A stretch of 14,508 nt of DNA from CAZWUK01 sp964636685 (lineage in GTDB: Bacteria > Bacillota > Clostridia > Christensenellales > CAG-138): positions 1 through 14,508 of the forward strand of contig CAZWUK010000055.1 in assembly GCA_964636685.1 (NCBI GenBank). Reading direction: 5' to 3'. Below are positions 1-7,204 of this stretch, one piece after another. The notes under the pieces are model-generated. The model saw nothing but the letters and a program-made list of their open reading frames with translations. It did not search any database and had not been told where the DNA came from. The number at the start of each line of letters is the position of its first letter. Position 1 is the stretch's first letter. Position numbers and translations under genes: made by a program.

Positions 1-82
1 TGCTGTCGTCTGGCCGGGTTCAATCCCTTCGGTGCTTTCAGGCAAGAAGAGGATCTAAGACGGTTTAACTACGCAACATCCT

Positions 83-712
83 TCATGCCGCAACATCTTT
101 TCCTTCGCCCTTGTTACCCTTTGCAATCACTTTCGCCGACTCCTCAATCCTCGACTCTTTCACAAACACTTTCATAAGCGTGTACAGCAGTATCTTAAAA
201 TCCATTCCAATCGATGCCGTCTCTATGTACCGCATGTCCATCCGCAGCTTCTGATGCGACGGCGTATCATAGCGTCCGTATACCTGCGCATACCCTGTCA
301 TCTCCGCCTTGACCAGCAACCGATAACGGAAATACGGATAGTTTGCGCAGATATTAACATGCAGCTCCGGCCTCTCTGGACGGGGCCCTACCATCGATAG
401 ATCTCCTTTGAGTACATTCCAGAATTGTGGCAATTCATCGATATGACTTGCACGCAAGAATTTTCCAAACTTGGTTATCCGAGCGTCTCCATCAGAGGAA
501 ATCACAGCACCGGTATCCTTTTCGGCATTCATCACCATGCTGCGCAGCTTTACGAGTGTAAACACCTTTCCGTCCCTGGTTAATCGATCCTGTCGAAAAA
601 ACGGATCGCCGCCATCCTGTAAGTGCACTATCAAAGCGCAAACCAGTATCGGCAAGCCGAATACCAGCAGCCCTACTGCTGAACAAATTACATCCATTGT
701 ACGTTTCGCCAT
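83..712 (-). CDS. Catalytic half of a polyprenyl-phosphate sugar-1-phosphate transferase (split gene)
   Basis: This is the cytoplasmic catalytic domain of a bacterial sugar transferase, which moves a sugar-1-phosphate from a nucleotide sugar to undecaprenyl phosphate and so starts the EPS repeat unit. Visible family motifs are KRTMDV at the start, a hydrophobic re-entrant helix (about residues 10-31), DGGDPFFRQDR (33-43), KLRSM (55-59), LRASHIDELPQFWNV with the catalytic Asp92-Glu93 pair, and GPRPERPE (109-116). All are intact. The usual long form of this family has an N-terminal membrane region in the same chain; here that region is the next ORF upstream (688-1485), which overlaps this one by 25 bases in another frame. 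The ATG at 712 has no convincing ribosome binding site, so I infer that this is the back half of one frameshifted gene. If it is translated alone, it would still hold the minimal catalytic domain, as in short PglC-like enzymes. Bases 1-82 beyond its stop hold no start I can support. Confidence 0.85.
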   Translation of the reverse strand: MAKRTMDVICSAVGLLVFGLPILVCALIVHLQDGGDPFFRQDRLTRDGKVFTLVKLRSMVMNAEKDTGAVISSDGDARITKFGKFLRASHIDELPQFWNVLKGDLSMVGPRPERPELHVNICANYPYFRYRLLVKAEMTGYAQVYGRYDTPSHQKLRMDMRYIETASIGMDFKILLYTLMKVFVKESRIEESAKVIAKGNKGEGKDVAA

Positions 713-1485
713 GCGCAGCCCGATGGAAAAACCATGTGCCTTGCTTCGGATAACTGCATATCATAGACTGATATCTCTTTTCCACAGTGCGTCTTTACAT
801 CTGCAATTGTCTCCAATAGATAAAAATCTTTTTTTTCGTCATAGCTATAGTGCATAATCTGATCGCGCAATGCCATGGATATCCTTCCAGTAATCACAGC
901 CTGCTTTGCGTCAATTTTTCGAAATATTTCCTTAGGGTCTGCGGTTTGTTCAATCTGATCCACGATTTGGACGCGCGCTTTTTCATACTGAAATCGTTTC
1001 TGCATTTCCGCCAGCTCCGCTGCATTGGCGTAAACATAAAGAGCGGAAACCGGAGGGTAAAGCTGATAAAATGTTTTGGTTCGTTTCACGATGTAGAGAG
1101 TGCCAACCGCTGCCTGCACTACAAACAAAATAAACATTGGTAAAGCTGGTAATAGCTTCACCGCAATCAGCGACAGATATCCGTATGCTAGCGCGTCTAC
1201 GAACGACAGTGCCAGGATGTTTGCCGCGCACATCTCGCGAATTCGTTGCTCGCCCACCCAGAACGGTCGATAAATCTTATTGAAAAAAACCAACGTCAGC
1301 GCATACATTACATACAGCAGATAATATCCATTCCGAAAAAATACGACCTCTGGATACCCGTGATGCACAGACAGAATGTACAAACCAATGTACACTGTAA
1401 GCACTGCCACATTGCTGATATACATGATGACGCCGCGATATGCCATTCGCCGCTCCTGCAAGCGGTCTTTTCTATTCCCTTCCAC
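688..1485 (-). CDS. Membrane half of a polyprenyl glycosylphosphotransferase (split gene)
   Basis: The 265-residue product has hydrophobic segments at roughly residues 21-40, 50-67, 90-110 and 112-132. A soluble region follows (about 145-250) with an alternating beta/alpha look, like the CoA-binding-like domain that sits between the membrane region and catalytic domain of long EPS priming transferases. It runs to YDMQLSEARHMVF and then into an out-of-frame tail ending at 688. The catalytic domain continues in the next frame (83-712). Reading one T of the TTTTT run twice (plus-strand A run at 727-731) joins the two as HMVF-SIGLRMAKRTMDV, which resembles the usual family junction. I chose the GTG at 1485, preceded by AGGGA at a suitable distance; an ATG at 1446 with AGGAG six bases upstream is an equally good start. 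Probable role: the membrane and regulatory part of the transferase. It is inactive unless joined to the catalytic half. Confidence 0.7.
   Translation of the reverse strand: MEGNRKDRLQERRMAYRGVIMYISNVAVLTVYIGLYILSVHHGYPEVVFFRNGYYLLYVMYALTLVFFNKIYRPFWVGEQRIREMCAANILALSFVDALAYGYLSLIAVKLLPALPMFILFVVQAAVGTLYIVKRTKTFYQLYPPVSALYVYANAAELAEMQKRFQYEKARVQIVDQIEQTADPKEIFRKIDAKQAVITGRISMALRDQIMHYSYDEKKDFYLLETIADVKTHCGKEISVYDMQLSEARHMVFPSGCAWRNVQWM
727..731 (-). other. Apparent frameshift at a five-base homopolymer
   Basis: A run of five A on the plus strand (T in the gene) is the only simple place where a one-base change joins the membrane half (688-1485) to the catalytic half (83-712) of the sugar transferase. 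One additional base in the run would restore a single gene of normal domain order. The local codons (GTT TTT CCA) do not make a classic X XXY YYZ slippery heptamer, so I favour a mutation, a phase-variable tract or a sequencing error over programmed frameshifting. Confidence 0.6.
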
Positions 1486-1583
1486 TACGCATTCCCTACC
1501 CTATGGTTATACGCATAATCAACCAAAGAGCAGTCCTCCCCTACCAATTGATTCGTGCATACTAAAGTGTATTTCTAAAGGCT

Positions 1584-1659
1584 GCAAAATGAAATTTTGC
1601 GTCATCGGTTTGCAGATCGAGGCAAAAAACGCAAGCTTCGTGGTGTTAAGACGAGGCTT
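1584..1659. terminator. Hairpin pair downstream of the truncated transferase, possible terminator
   Basis: Two inverted repeats lie in the gene-free stretch 1486-1730. The first is a perfect 7-bp stem with a GAA loop (1584-1590 with 1594-1600). The second is a 9-bp stem (1633-1641 with 1651-1659) with a 9-base loop. On the plus strand the second is followed by a T run (1658-1662); on the minus strand it is followed by GCG and six T. One pair is a U-G wobble in plus-strand RNA but an A-C mismatch in minus-strand RNA, so its fit as a terminator of the minus-strand operon is imperfect. The stretch holds no gene I recognise. Confidence 0.35.
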
Positions 1660-1730
1660 TTTAACGAAAACATGCAGGCCGAGGTCGTGAAATTGCACTT
1701 GCGTGATTTCAGAAACACGCTCTAACGCGA

Positions 1731-2033
1731 TTATGCCGCACATTGCTCACTTGTGAATCCTATATCGGTCAGTGAATCCGCAGCTTTAACCATGCTCCTG
1801 AATTTACACATGGCAAGCTCTTTTTTGTCTTTCCCGATACCTGTCCTTTTATGGATCACCGATTCGCCATCTTCGCATTTAATGGCGATAGCCGTTGCCA
1901 ACATAATGGGCGAAATAAAATTTAAACCGATGATAGACAGGCGGATATCGAGGCCGCGCTTGACCGTCGCATACGCGGGCTTGTCGATATACTTGTAATT
2001 CTCAGCTGTCGATATGCGTGGAAAATCCGGCAC
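1731..2033 (-). pseudogene. Truncated sugar transferase (front part only)
   Basis: The 100-residue ORF begins like a short EPS sugar transferase: VPDFPRIS..ENYKYID, then KRGLDI at the start of a hydrophobic segment (about residues 26-49), an EDGESVIHKRTGIGKDKKE stretch matching the substrate loop (usually GGPVIFRQxRxGKxG), and KFRSM. After about residue 95 the similarity stops at a TAA. Everything that carries catalysis, including the Asp-Glu pair in the DELPQ motif and the GPRPE motif, is absent. The product is about half the usual 200 residues. The GTG at 2033 has GGGGA seven bases upstream, so an original ribosome binding site survives, and the ORF is in the same frame as cpsB after the cpsB stop. 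I infer a second priming transferase that lost its 3' half by deletion or insertion near 1740. Confidence 0.75.
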
Positions 2034-2054
2034 ATGATGATCCCCATATGCTTG

Positions 2055-2696
2055 TCATCCGTGCCGCTCCGCCCACTTCACAGCCTTGTCAAACAGTACA
2101 TAATCCTTCACGCAGTGCGCGTCGGAGGCAAGGTAATCGATCAGCCCCGCGTCAAAGAGTCTGCGGGCCGCCTGCTTGCTGCCGGGCTCCATGTTCTGCT
2201 TGAGGCAGATGGCGTCGAGCTGCAGCGCGCAGCCCATGTCGCGCCAGCGCTCCACTAAGGTCAGGTCGCGCTGCACAAAGGGGTAGCGCTCCGGGTGCGC
2301 GATGACGACCTGATAGCCGCTGCGCTGTAGGCGGTAGATCATCTGCTCATGGCCCTGGGGCGCGTCCTCCATGGAGAGGGAGAACTCCATCAGCAGCACA
2401 TCGGCGTCTTGAAAGCAATATTCGGAAAGCGCCGCATCGTCTAAAGCGAGGAGCACGTTCCAGTGCACCTCAAAGCCCAGATCCAGCCGGACACCCAGCG
2501 CTTCCGCTGCGGGTGAAAGCTCCCGCTTGCGGGCAACAGCCATCTCGCGGTCAAAAGGCAGACGACGCACATGCGGTGTGGCAACAATATGGTCGATCCC
2601 GCTCTTGGCGGCAACGGCCAGCATGGCGCGGGATTCCTCCGCGCTGCGCGCGCCGTCGTCAATGCCGTATAGGATGTGACAGTGGAGATCGGTCAC
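2055..2696 (-). CDS. cpsB: PHP-family protein tyrosine phosphatase CpsB
   Basis: This is a manganese-dependent PHP-fold phosphatase that removes phosphate from the tyrosine cluster of CpsD-type kinases and thereby tunes capsule or EPS assembly. The 213-residue product shows the metal-binding motifs: LHCHILYGIDDGA (His5, His7, Asp13, Asp14), ATPHVRR (His42), IAHPERY (His134) and SDAH (Asp192, His194). It has no signal peptide or membrane segment and should be cytoplasmic. The start is GTG at 2696, overlapping the TGA of cpsD as GTGA, which suggests translational coupling with its own substrate kinase. The C-terminus stops soon after SDAH, somewhat shorter than typical members of about 240-255 residues; the metal site is nevertheless complete. 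The gene order C-D-B differs from the streptococcal B-C-D order. Confidence 0.93.
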   Translation of the reverse strand: MTDLHCHILYGIDDGARSAEESRAMLAVAAKSGIDHIVATPHVRRLPFDREMAVARKRELSPAAEALGVRLDLGFEVHWNVLLALDDAALSEYCFQDADVLLMEFSLSMEDAPQGHEQMIYRLQRSGYQVVIAHPERYPFVQRDLTLVERWRDMGCALQLDAICLKQNMEPGSKQAARRLFDAGLIDYLASDAHCVKDYVLFDKAVKWAERHG

Positions 2697-3520
2697 GGTT
2701 CAGTGCGTCTTCTGCCTGTATCGGCACGCTCGTTGCCGGTCGCTCCGGGACGGTAGGCCGCCTCGGCTCTCGGCTGCCGTGACGCCGTCGGTTTTTGCGG
2801 TGCGCGGTGTTTGTCGTAGCGGAGCTTTTCGCCGTGGTCACGATAGTAGTAGTCGCCGTAGCGATAGTAGCTGGAGCCATGCGCGTTGACGCGGTTCAGC
2901 ACCACGCCGAGGATGCGGGCGTTCGCCTTTTTCAGCTGCTCCGTCGTATCCTTGAGCAAGTGCACCTCACGACTGCCGGAATTGACAACCAGGATAGCCC
3001 CGTCCGCGCGTTCAGACACTACCGCCGCGTCGATAAAGGAGCCGAGGGGCGGCGTATCCAGTATGATGAAATCGAATTGTGTTTTCGCCGTCTCCACCAT
3101 CTCCCAGAAACGGCCGCTGCTAAGCAGCTCGACTGAGTGGACAAGACCGGGTTCCGCATCGAGGAAGTAGAGATTTGGGCAGCTCGTCGTGACGACAGCC
3201 TCTTGCAGCTGCGCCTGACGGTAAATCACATCGATCCAGTTGTATTCCGGACGGAGCTTGAGGCGGTTGCCCACGCTCGGGCGGCGGCAGTCACACTCGA
3301 TAATGAGTGTGTTCTTCATGGATTCCGCCATGGAGATGCCGAGCGCGATGGACACGGAGGTTTTACCCTCGTTCGGCACGGCAGAGGTGACAACCAGCGT
3401 TTTTACATCCTTTTCACCGCCGGAGAAGCTGATGTTCATCCTAAGCGTACGAAACGCGTCCCGCGTCAAAGCGGACATGTTCATCGGATTGAACGTTCCC
3501 TTTTTCTTATCATTTCCCAT
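2693..3520 (-). CDS. cpsD: BY-kinase (bacterial tyrosine kinase) CpsD
   Basis: The product is a cytoplasmic autophosphorylating tyrosine kinase that works with the membrane activator CpsC to set polysaccharide chain length and export. In its 275 residues I see Walker A SAVPNEGKT (46-54; Lys53, Thr54), Walker A' IIECDCRRP (73-81; Asp77), Walker B FIILDTPP (151-158; Asp155) and a tyrosine cluster, SSYYRYGDYYYRD (216-228). As is typical of Bacillota, the kinase lacks its own membrane part, which is the separate gene just upstream (3539-4198). The tyrosines are not at the very end: a basic, low-complexity tail of about 45 residues follows, which is longer than usual. ATG at 3520 is preceded by AGGAAAGGCGGG, a strong ribosome binding site. 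The end overlaps cpsB by four bases. Confidence 0.94.
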   Translation of the reverse strand: MGNDKKKGTFNPMNMSALTRDAFRTLRMNISFSGGEKDVKTLVVTSAVPNEGKTSVSIALGISMAESMKNTLIIECDCRRPSVGNRLKLRPEYNWIDVIYRQAQLQEAVVTTSCPNLYFLDAEPGLVHSVELLSSGRFWEMVETAKTQFDFIILDTPPLGSFIDAAVVSERADGAILVVNSGSREVHLLKDTTEQLKKANARILGVVLNRVNAHGSSYYRYGDYYYRDHGEKLRYDKHRAPQKPTASRQPRAEAAYRPGATGNERADTGRRRTEP

Positions 3521-3538
3521 ACGTTTTGCCCGCCTTTC

Positions 3539-4198
3539 CTATTTGCCGTTATCCACGGGAATCTGCGCGAGTACGGGAAGGGAGAGAATCCTTTCCACGT
3601 CCTCCCGGGAGCGAATCCGCACGTTGGTCAGATCGATGAGAAGCGCCAACACGATTGATACCGCCAGCCCCGCTACGCCCGCCACCGCTGAATTGGCCAG
3701 CGAGCGCGGGCCGGAGGGTTGCTCCGGCGGCGTGGCCTCGTCGATGATGCTGATGTTTTCCACGTTGGCCACGTCACGAATACATTCCGAGAGTTGATAG
3801 GCAAGGGCGTTGGCAAGGTTCGCGGTCGCCACGGGGCTTTTTCCGGTGACGGAAAGCCGAATGAGGCGCGTGCTGGACGTCGAAGCGACCTCGATATCGT
3901 ATTCTTGCTCCATGGTCTTTTCATCGATGCCGAGCATCTCTCCCGCGCCGTTTTTGACGCGTTTGCTCTCCACCAGCTCCTGATAGTCGTTGACAAGCTG
4001 GGTACTGAGGTTCAGTTCATTGTAGTTGAGCGTATCCTCGTTCGTCTGCGTGAGGACGTACAGGGACGTCTCCGCCGTATAGGTCTTTGGCAGCACGTTC
4101 CAGCACAGGAATGCCGTGATCCCCACCGCGAATACGGGGATGAGCACCACCAGCACGATATGCCGGAAGATGGACTTGAAAACTTGCTCGGTAGTCAT
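3539..4198 (-). CDS. cpsC: Wzz-type chain-length protein and kinase activator CpsC
   Basis: This membrane protein has the layout of the Wzz/CpsC family: a transmembrane helix near the N-terminus (about residues 13-33), an extracellular region with a central coiled-coil-like stretch (about 60-150), a proline-rich motif PPEQPSGPRS (157-166) and a second transmembrane helix (169-189). A short cytoplasmic tail follows, with SREDVERILSLPVLAQIP, which in this family contacts and activates the CpsD kinase. Length (219) fits the Gram-positive form. ATG at 4198 lies just after the stop of the carboxypeptidase-like gene (4202) and has GGAG nine bases upstream, inside that gene, so the two are likely co-translated. 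The adjacent cpsD supports the assignment. Confidence 0.93.
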   Translation of the reverse strand: MTTEQVFKSIFRHIVLVVLIPVFAVGITAFLCWNVLPKTYTAETSLYVLTQTNEDTLNYNELNLSTQLVNDYQELVESKRVKNGAGEMLGIDEKTMEQEYDIEVASTSSTRLIRLSVTGKSPVATANLANALAYQLSECIRDVANVENISIIDEATPPEQPSGPRSLANSAVAGVAGLAVSIVLALLIDLTNVRIRSREDVERILSLPVLAQIPVDNGK

Positions 4199-4201
4199 GT
4201 T

Positions 4202-5839
4202 CTATCGCTCCATTCTGTTGCGGATCAGCACGCCGATAACGATCGCCAGCATGGCCAAGAACGCCGCGCCCGCAATGAGGATCATCCAGCCGTATTGGGA
4301 CATGAGCGTCGGCTGCGCGGGCATTACATCGTCATCGGTATAGAAGCCCACCGGATTTTCCGTGGTCGTGGCGCTCGACGACGTCTTGGGCGCCGTAGAG
4401 AGCTGCACCGTGCCCGCTACCTCGTTGTTGACGAGCACCAGCGCGCTCACCGTCCGGCTGCCGTCCGCGTTTGTAACCATCGTGTTGGCGTTGGGCTGCA
4501 AGCGCACGGACAGCTTGGCTAGATCGAAGGTGGTGGCGGTCTTTTCCGGCTCGCGCGCAGTTGGGTCATAGGCGTTCATCTGCCGCCCGTACAGCCGGTA
4601 ATCGTCCGCAAGCATCCAGCCGGTAACGGACAGACCGCTCTTTTCGATGGTAAGTGCGCTTATCGCAACCTGCACATAGGGAATAAGATCCACGACCTTG
4701 CGCCTGCCGAATATCTCGGATAGATATCCCAGCGTTTCGCCGGAGATACGCTTGGCGTTCGCCTGGCTCCAGCAAAGCACAACGATATCCGATCGATAAT
4801 CGGAAGCGCGGCAGTAAGATACGCCGATGTTCTTCTGCGCGTAACTGACAAAGCTGCTGACCGCGCAGGAGAGCCGGATATCATAATCATGATTGTTCGG
4901 AACAACGACGGAAAGGCTGTTCGTCAGTTCAGCCGGAATTGCCGCATTGGGATCAGCCGGCGCTTCTGCGCTCTTTTCCGGCTTTGGCGTCTTTTCCGGC
5001 CTTGGCGTCCTTGTCGGCTTCGGCGTGGGCGTAGACGTGGGCGTAGGCGTGGGCGTTGGGGTCGCTTCGGGCGTAGCAGTCGCCTTTAGCGTTGCGGTCG
5101 GCGTGGGCGCGGCAGTCGCGGTTGGCGTCGGCGTAAAGAAAGCAAGCTTGGAACGCACCGTATAGACGCCGGATTGCAGTATCGCGCCCAACGTCTCGTT
5201 TTGCAGCGCCGCCAAATAGAGACGGCCCTGATCGCGCGCGGTGGTCAACACCTCGTCCGCGCCGTTGCCTGTGCAGGCGGCGTAGTTGGTATCCGTCATG
5301 CCGAGTTGCAGCGCTTTTTCTGCCATTAGTGCACCAAAGTCGTTCGTTCCCGCCTTGTCGAGCACTATGCTTGTCAGCACGGCGGCGGAATCTGCTGCGT
5401 TTTGCAGGATCATGCTTGCAATCAGATCGACAACATATATCCGGCTGTTCTCCGTAAGACCAAATACTGCGTCCGTATCCGACCTGAAACCGGCAAGCTC
5501 ACGGAGCTTTACGGTAACAACATCCTCCGCGCCGCAATAGTCCAGCGCCACAAGCGCCGTCATAAGCTGCACAGCGCAGCCGTTGACGGGCATGGATACA
5601 TCGATATTCTTCTCATGAATCAGAACGCCCGTTGCGATATCGGCGACGAGCAGCACCTCGCAGCTTTTCTCCGGATCAGTCTCGTCCGGGATGGTGCCCA
5701 GATCGATCACTGCAGCGTCGCTTAACGGAGAGTTCGCCGCCGTTTCGCCTCCCGCCAGCGCGGCTGGCACAGGGCCGGCAAGCAGCAGCAAGACCGCTAA
5801 CAGAAGTATGCCGCCACGCCTCATACGATGATTGTTCAA
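4202..5839 (-). CDS. Membrane-anchored D-Ala-D-Ala carboxypeptidase-like pseudoenzyme with Thr-Pro linker
   Basis: The fold is that of S11 peptidases (DacA/PBP5 type): signal peptide (1-30), VLLVADIATGVLIHEKN (62-78), then the region that should hold SxxK followed by MTALVALDY (93-101). Here the motif reads Cys88-Ala-Val-Gln91, so both the nucleophilic Ser and the Lys are lost. The SxN position reads Asn147-Ala-Ala149. The KTG motif expected after LTNSLSV (305-311) is replaced by a sequence around SCAVSSFVSYAQK. A Thr/Pro-rich linker (about 236-285) is inserted between the second and third motifs. A C-terminal transmembrane helix (about 517-539) and basic tail anchor it. At 545 residues it is longer than usual for S11 enzymes. 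TTG at 5839 has AAGGGG nine bases upstream, which decides it over the ATG at 5824. I infer a non-catalytic surface protein, perhaps binding wall peptides; its role in EPS assembly is unknown. Confidence 0.75.
   Translation of the reverse strand: MNNHRMRRGGILLLAVLLLLAGPVPAALAGGETAANSPLSDAAVIDLGTIPDETDPEKSCEVLLVADIATGVLIHEKNIDVSMPVNGCAVQLMTALVALDYCGAEDVVTVKLRELAGFRSDTDAVFGLTENSRIYVVDLIASMILQNAADSAAVLTSIVLDKAGTNDFGALMAEKALQLGMTDTNYAACTGNGADEVLTTARDQGRLYLAALQNETLGAILQSGVYTVRSKLAFFTPTPTATAAPTPTATLKATATPEATPTPTPTPTSTPTPKPTRTPRPEKTPKPEKSAEAPADPNAAIPAELTNSLSVVVPNNHDYDIRLSCAVSSFVSYAQKNIGVSYCRASDYRSDIVVLCWSQANAKRISGETLGYLSEIFGRRKVVDLIPYVQVAISALTIEKSGLSVTGWMLADDYRLYGRQMNAYDPTAREPEKTATTFDLAKLSVRLQPNANTMVTNADGSRTVSALVLVNNEVAGTVQLSTAPKTSSSATTTENPVGFYTDDDVMPAQPTLMSQYGWMILIAGAAFLAMLAIVIGVLIRNRMER
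5016..5135. repeat. Imperfect hexamer tandem repeat encoding Thr-Pro
   Basis: On the plus strand the stretch is made of GGCGTG/GGCGTA/GGCGTT units, tightest at about 5022-5063. It encodes the Thr-Pro linker of the carboxypeptidase-like protein. The unit length is a multiple of three, so gain or loss of units would change linker length without breaking the frame. Confidence 0.75.
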
Positions 5840-5852
5840 TGTTGTGTTCCCC

Positions 5853-7196
5853 TTAACGATTGCAATTTTCCAGTGCCGAATTCAATGTGACCGTGATGGA
5901 TAGCCGCCCGTCCGCGACAGTCGCCGACAGGGTGCCATTATATTTTTGCACGACGCCCCGCACGATGCTCATGCCATAGCCGTGTTGGGCGCGATCCGTT
6001 TTTGTCGTTTCAAACATGGGCGGCTCCGCTTCCAGATAGGTATTGGCAAACGTCAGCACCCAAAGTCCCGCGCGCACCGCGCCGGTCACGCCGACCTGTC
6101 GCTCCCCGCCATCGGGCAGCTTTGCCGTATACTCCAAGGCGTTATCGAGAAGATTGGCAAACACCGCCATAACGTCCGTGTCCGCAATCCGCATCGGCTC
6201 CGGCAAAACCAACTCCGCCGCAAAGGATACGCCCAACCCATTTGCTTCCGTCGCCTTGGCGTACAGCACCGCGTCCAGAATATCGTTGCCGGTGGCCGCG
6301 ATCGTGCCGTTTCCGGTGAGGGAGGCGCTGCATTCTGCGGCAAAACCGCGCGCTTTCTCCGCCTCGCCCTCTTCGATCAGGAGATCTAACGTTTGCAGCA
6401 CGTTTTGATAGTCGTGCCGCAGGTGACGCATGTCCTGCATTTGCGTATGTAACGACTGATAGTATTCTTTCTGCAGGCGCTGCATCTGCTGCAACAATTC
6501 CACCTCATGCGTCAACTCGCTGTTCTTTACAAACGCCCGAAAAGCGGAGAACAGCACGCCGTCGGCGATGGCGTATAGGAGCAGCAGCACCGCCAGCGCG
6601 GGCAGCATGCGTCTGTATTGGTCGCTCTCCCGCATGAAAACCAGCAGGATCACCGCAGACGCCGCCTCCGCGCCAAGTACGGGCATGAATTGCGAGAAGC
6701 GCAGCTCGGCCGTCTGCCTTTCAACATAGTGCGAGACTGCCTCCGAAACGGCGATCATTAGACCCATCTGCAAAACCGCCGCGATAAACGCGCTGAAAAA
6801 GTCGTTCCATTCCCGCGCGGCCACGGTCGAAACACGCTCGCCGCCAAATGCCGCCGACAGCGTAAACAGCAGAAGGGAGGACGCCACGGCGATCAATAGC
6901 CACAGACTGTAAAACAGGAGGATCTCGGAAATCCTTCTGCGGGTAATCGCACGCAACGTCAGGATGCAGACCACCGCCGCCAGAAGTAAAACGCCCACGG
7001 AGAGAAGCGCGTTTGCGTCCGACGAAAACAGATCGCTCTCCGGCCACAGGAAATAGGCGGTCTGAAAAACCGCCAACACAAGACCGATGCAAAGAAGCGT
7101 GCGACAAAAGGAAATCCTTGGCTTTAACACACGGTAAAAATACCACGCGGAAACGCAGATCGTGAGGCATCGCAGCAAAATTTTCAGCGGAAGCAT
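5853..7196 (-). CDS. GHKL (AgrC-type) membrane sensor histidine kinase
   Basis: The 447-residue protein has several hydrophobic segments in its first 230 residues (about 6 helices), then a coiled-coil-like region (VELLQQMQRLQKEYYQSLHTQM) and the AgrC-type H-box MRHLRHDYQNVL, with the phosphorylatable His261. An ATPase domain follows: N-box FANLLDNALEYTAK (Asn348, Asn352) and the glycine box HGYGMSIVRG (about 405-414). This is the kinase class that pairs with LytTR response regulators. Its partner lies directly upstream (7205-7909), and the ATG at 7196 begins eight bases after that gene's stop. An upstream in-frame extension exists but would run back into the regulator gene. The signal sensed is unknown; the polytopic sensor suggests a peptide or envelope cue. 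It probably controls this EPS locus. Confidence 0.88.
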   Translation of the reverse strand: MLPLKILLRCLTICVSAWYFYRVLKPRISFCRTLLCIGLVLAVFQTAYFLWPESDLFSSDANALLSVGVLLLAAVVCILTLRAITRRRISEILLFYSLWLLIAVASSLLLFTLSAAFGGERVSTVAAREWNDFFSAFIAAVLQMGLMIAVSEAVSHYVERQTAELRFSQFMPVLGAEAASAVILLVFMRESDQYRRMLPALAVLLLLYAIADGVLFSAFRAFVKNSELTHEVELLQQMQRLQKEYYQSLHTQMQDMRHLRHDYQNVLQTLDLLIEEGEAEKARGFAAECSASLTGNGTIAATGNDILDAVLYAKATEANGLGVSFAAELVLPEPMRIADTDVMAVFANLLDNALEYTAKLPDGGERQVGVTGAVRAGLWVLTFANTYLEAEPPMFETTKTDRAQHGYGMSIVRGVVQKYNGTLSATVADGRLSITVTLNSALENCNR

Positions 7197-7204
7197 ATCT
7201 TCAA

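Noticed and set aside
1..82. Start of another minus-strand gene at the left edge
   Set aside because: The 82 bases after the transferase stop contain stops in two frames and no clear ribosome binding site and start, so no gene can be supported.
727..731. Programmed -1 frameshift in the sugar transferase
   Set aside because: The codons do not form a classic slippery heptamer, I see no strong downstream stem or upstream stimulator, and a mutation or sequencing error is simpler.
3719..4522. Long plus-strand ORF (267 codons) opposite cpsC and the carboxypeptidase-like gene
   Set aside because: It is the shadow of two well-supported minus-strand genes, is very rich in His and Arg, has no ribosome binding site and no recognisable domain.
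5016..5135. Regular repeats resembling a small array
   Set aside because: Units are six bases and in frame with a Thr-Pro linker; there are no spacers, so it is not CRISPR.
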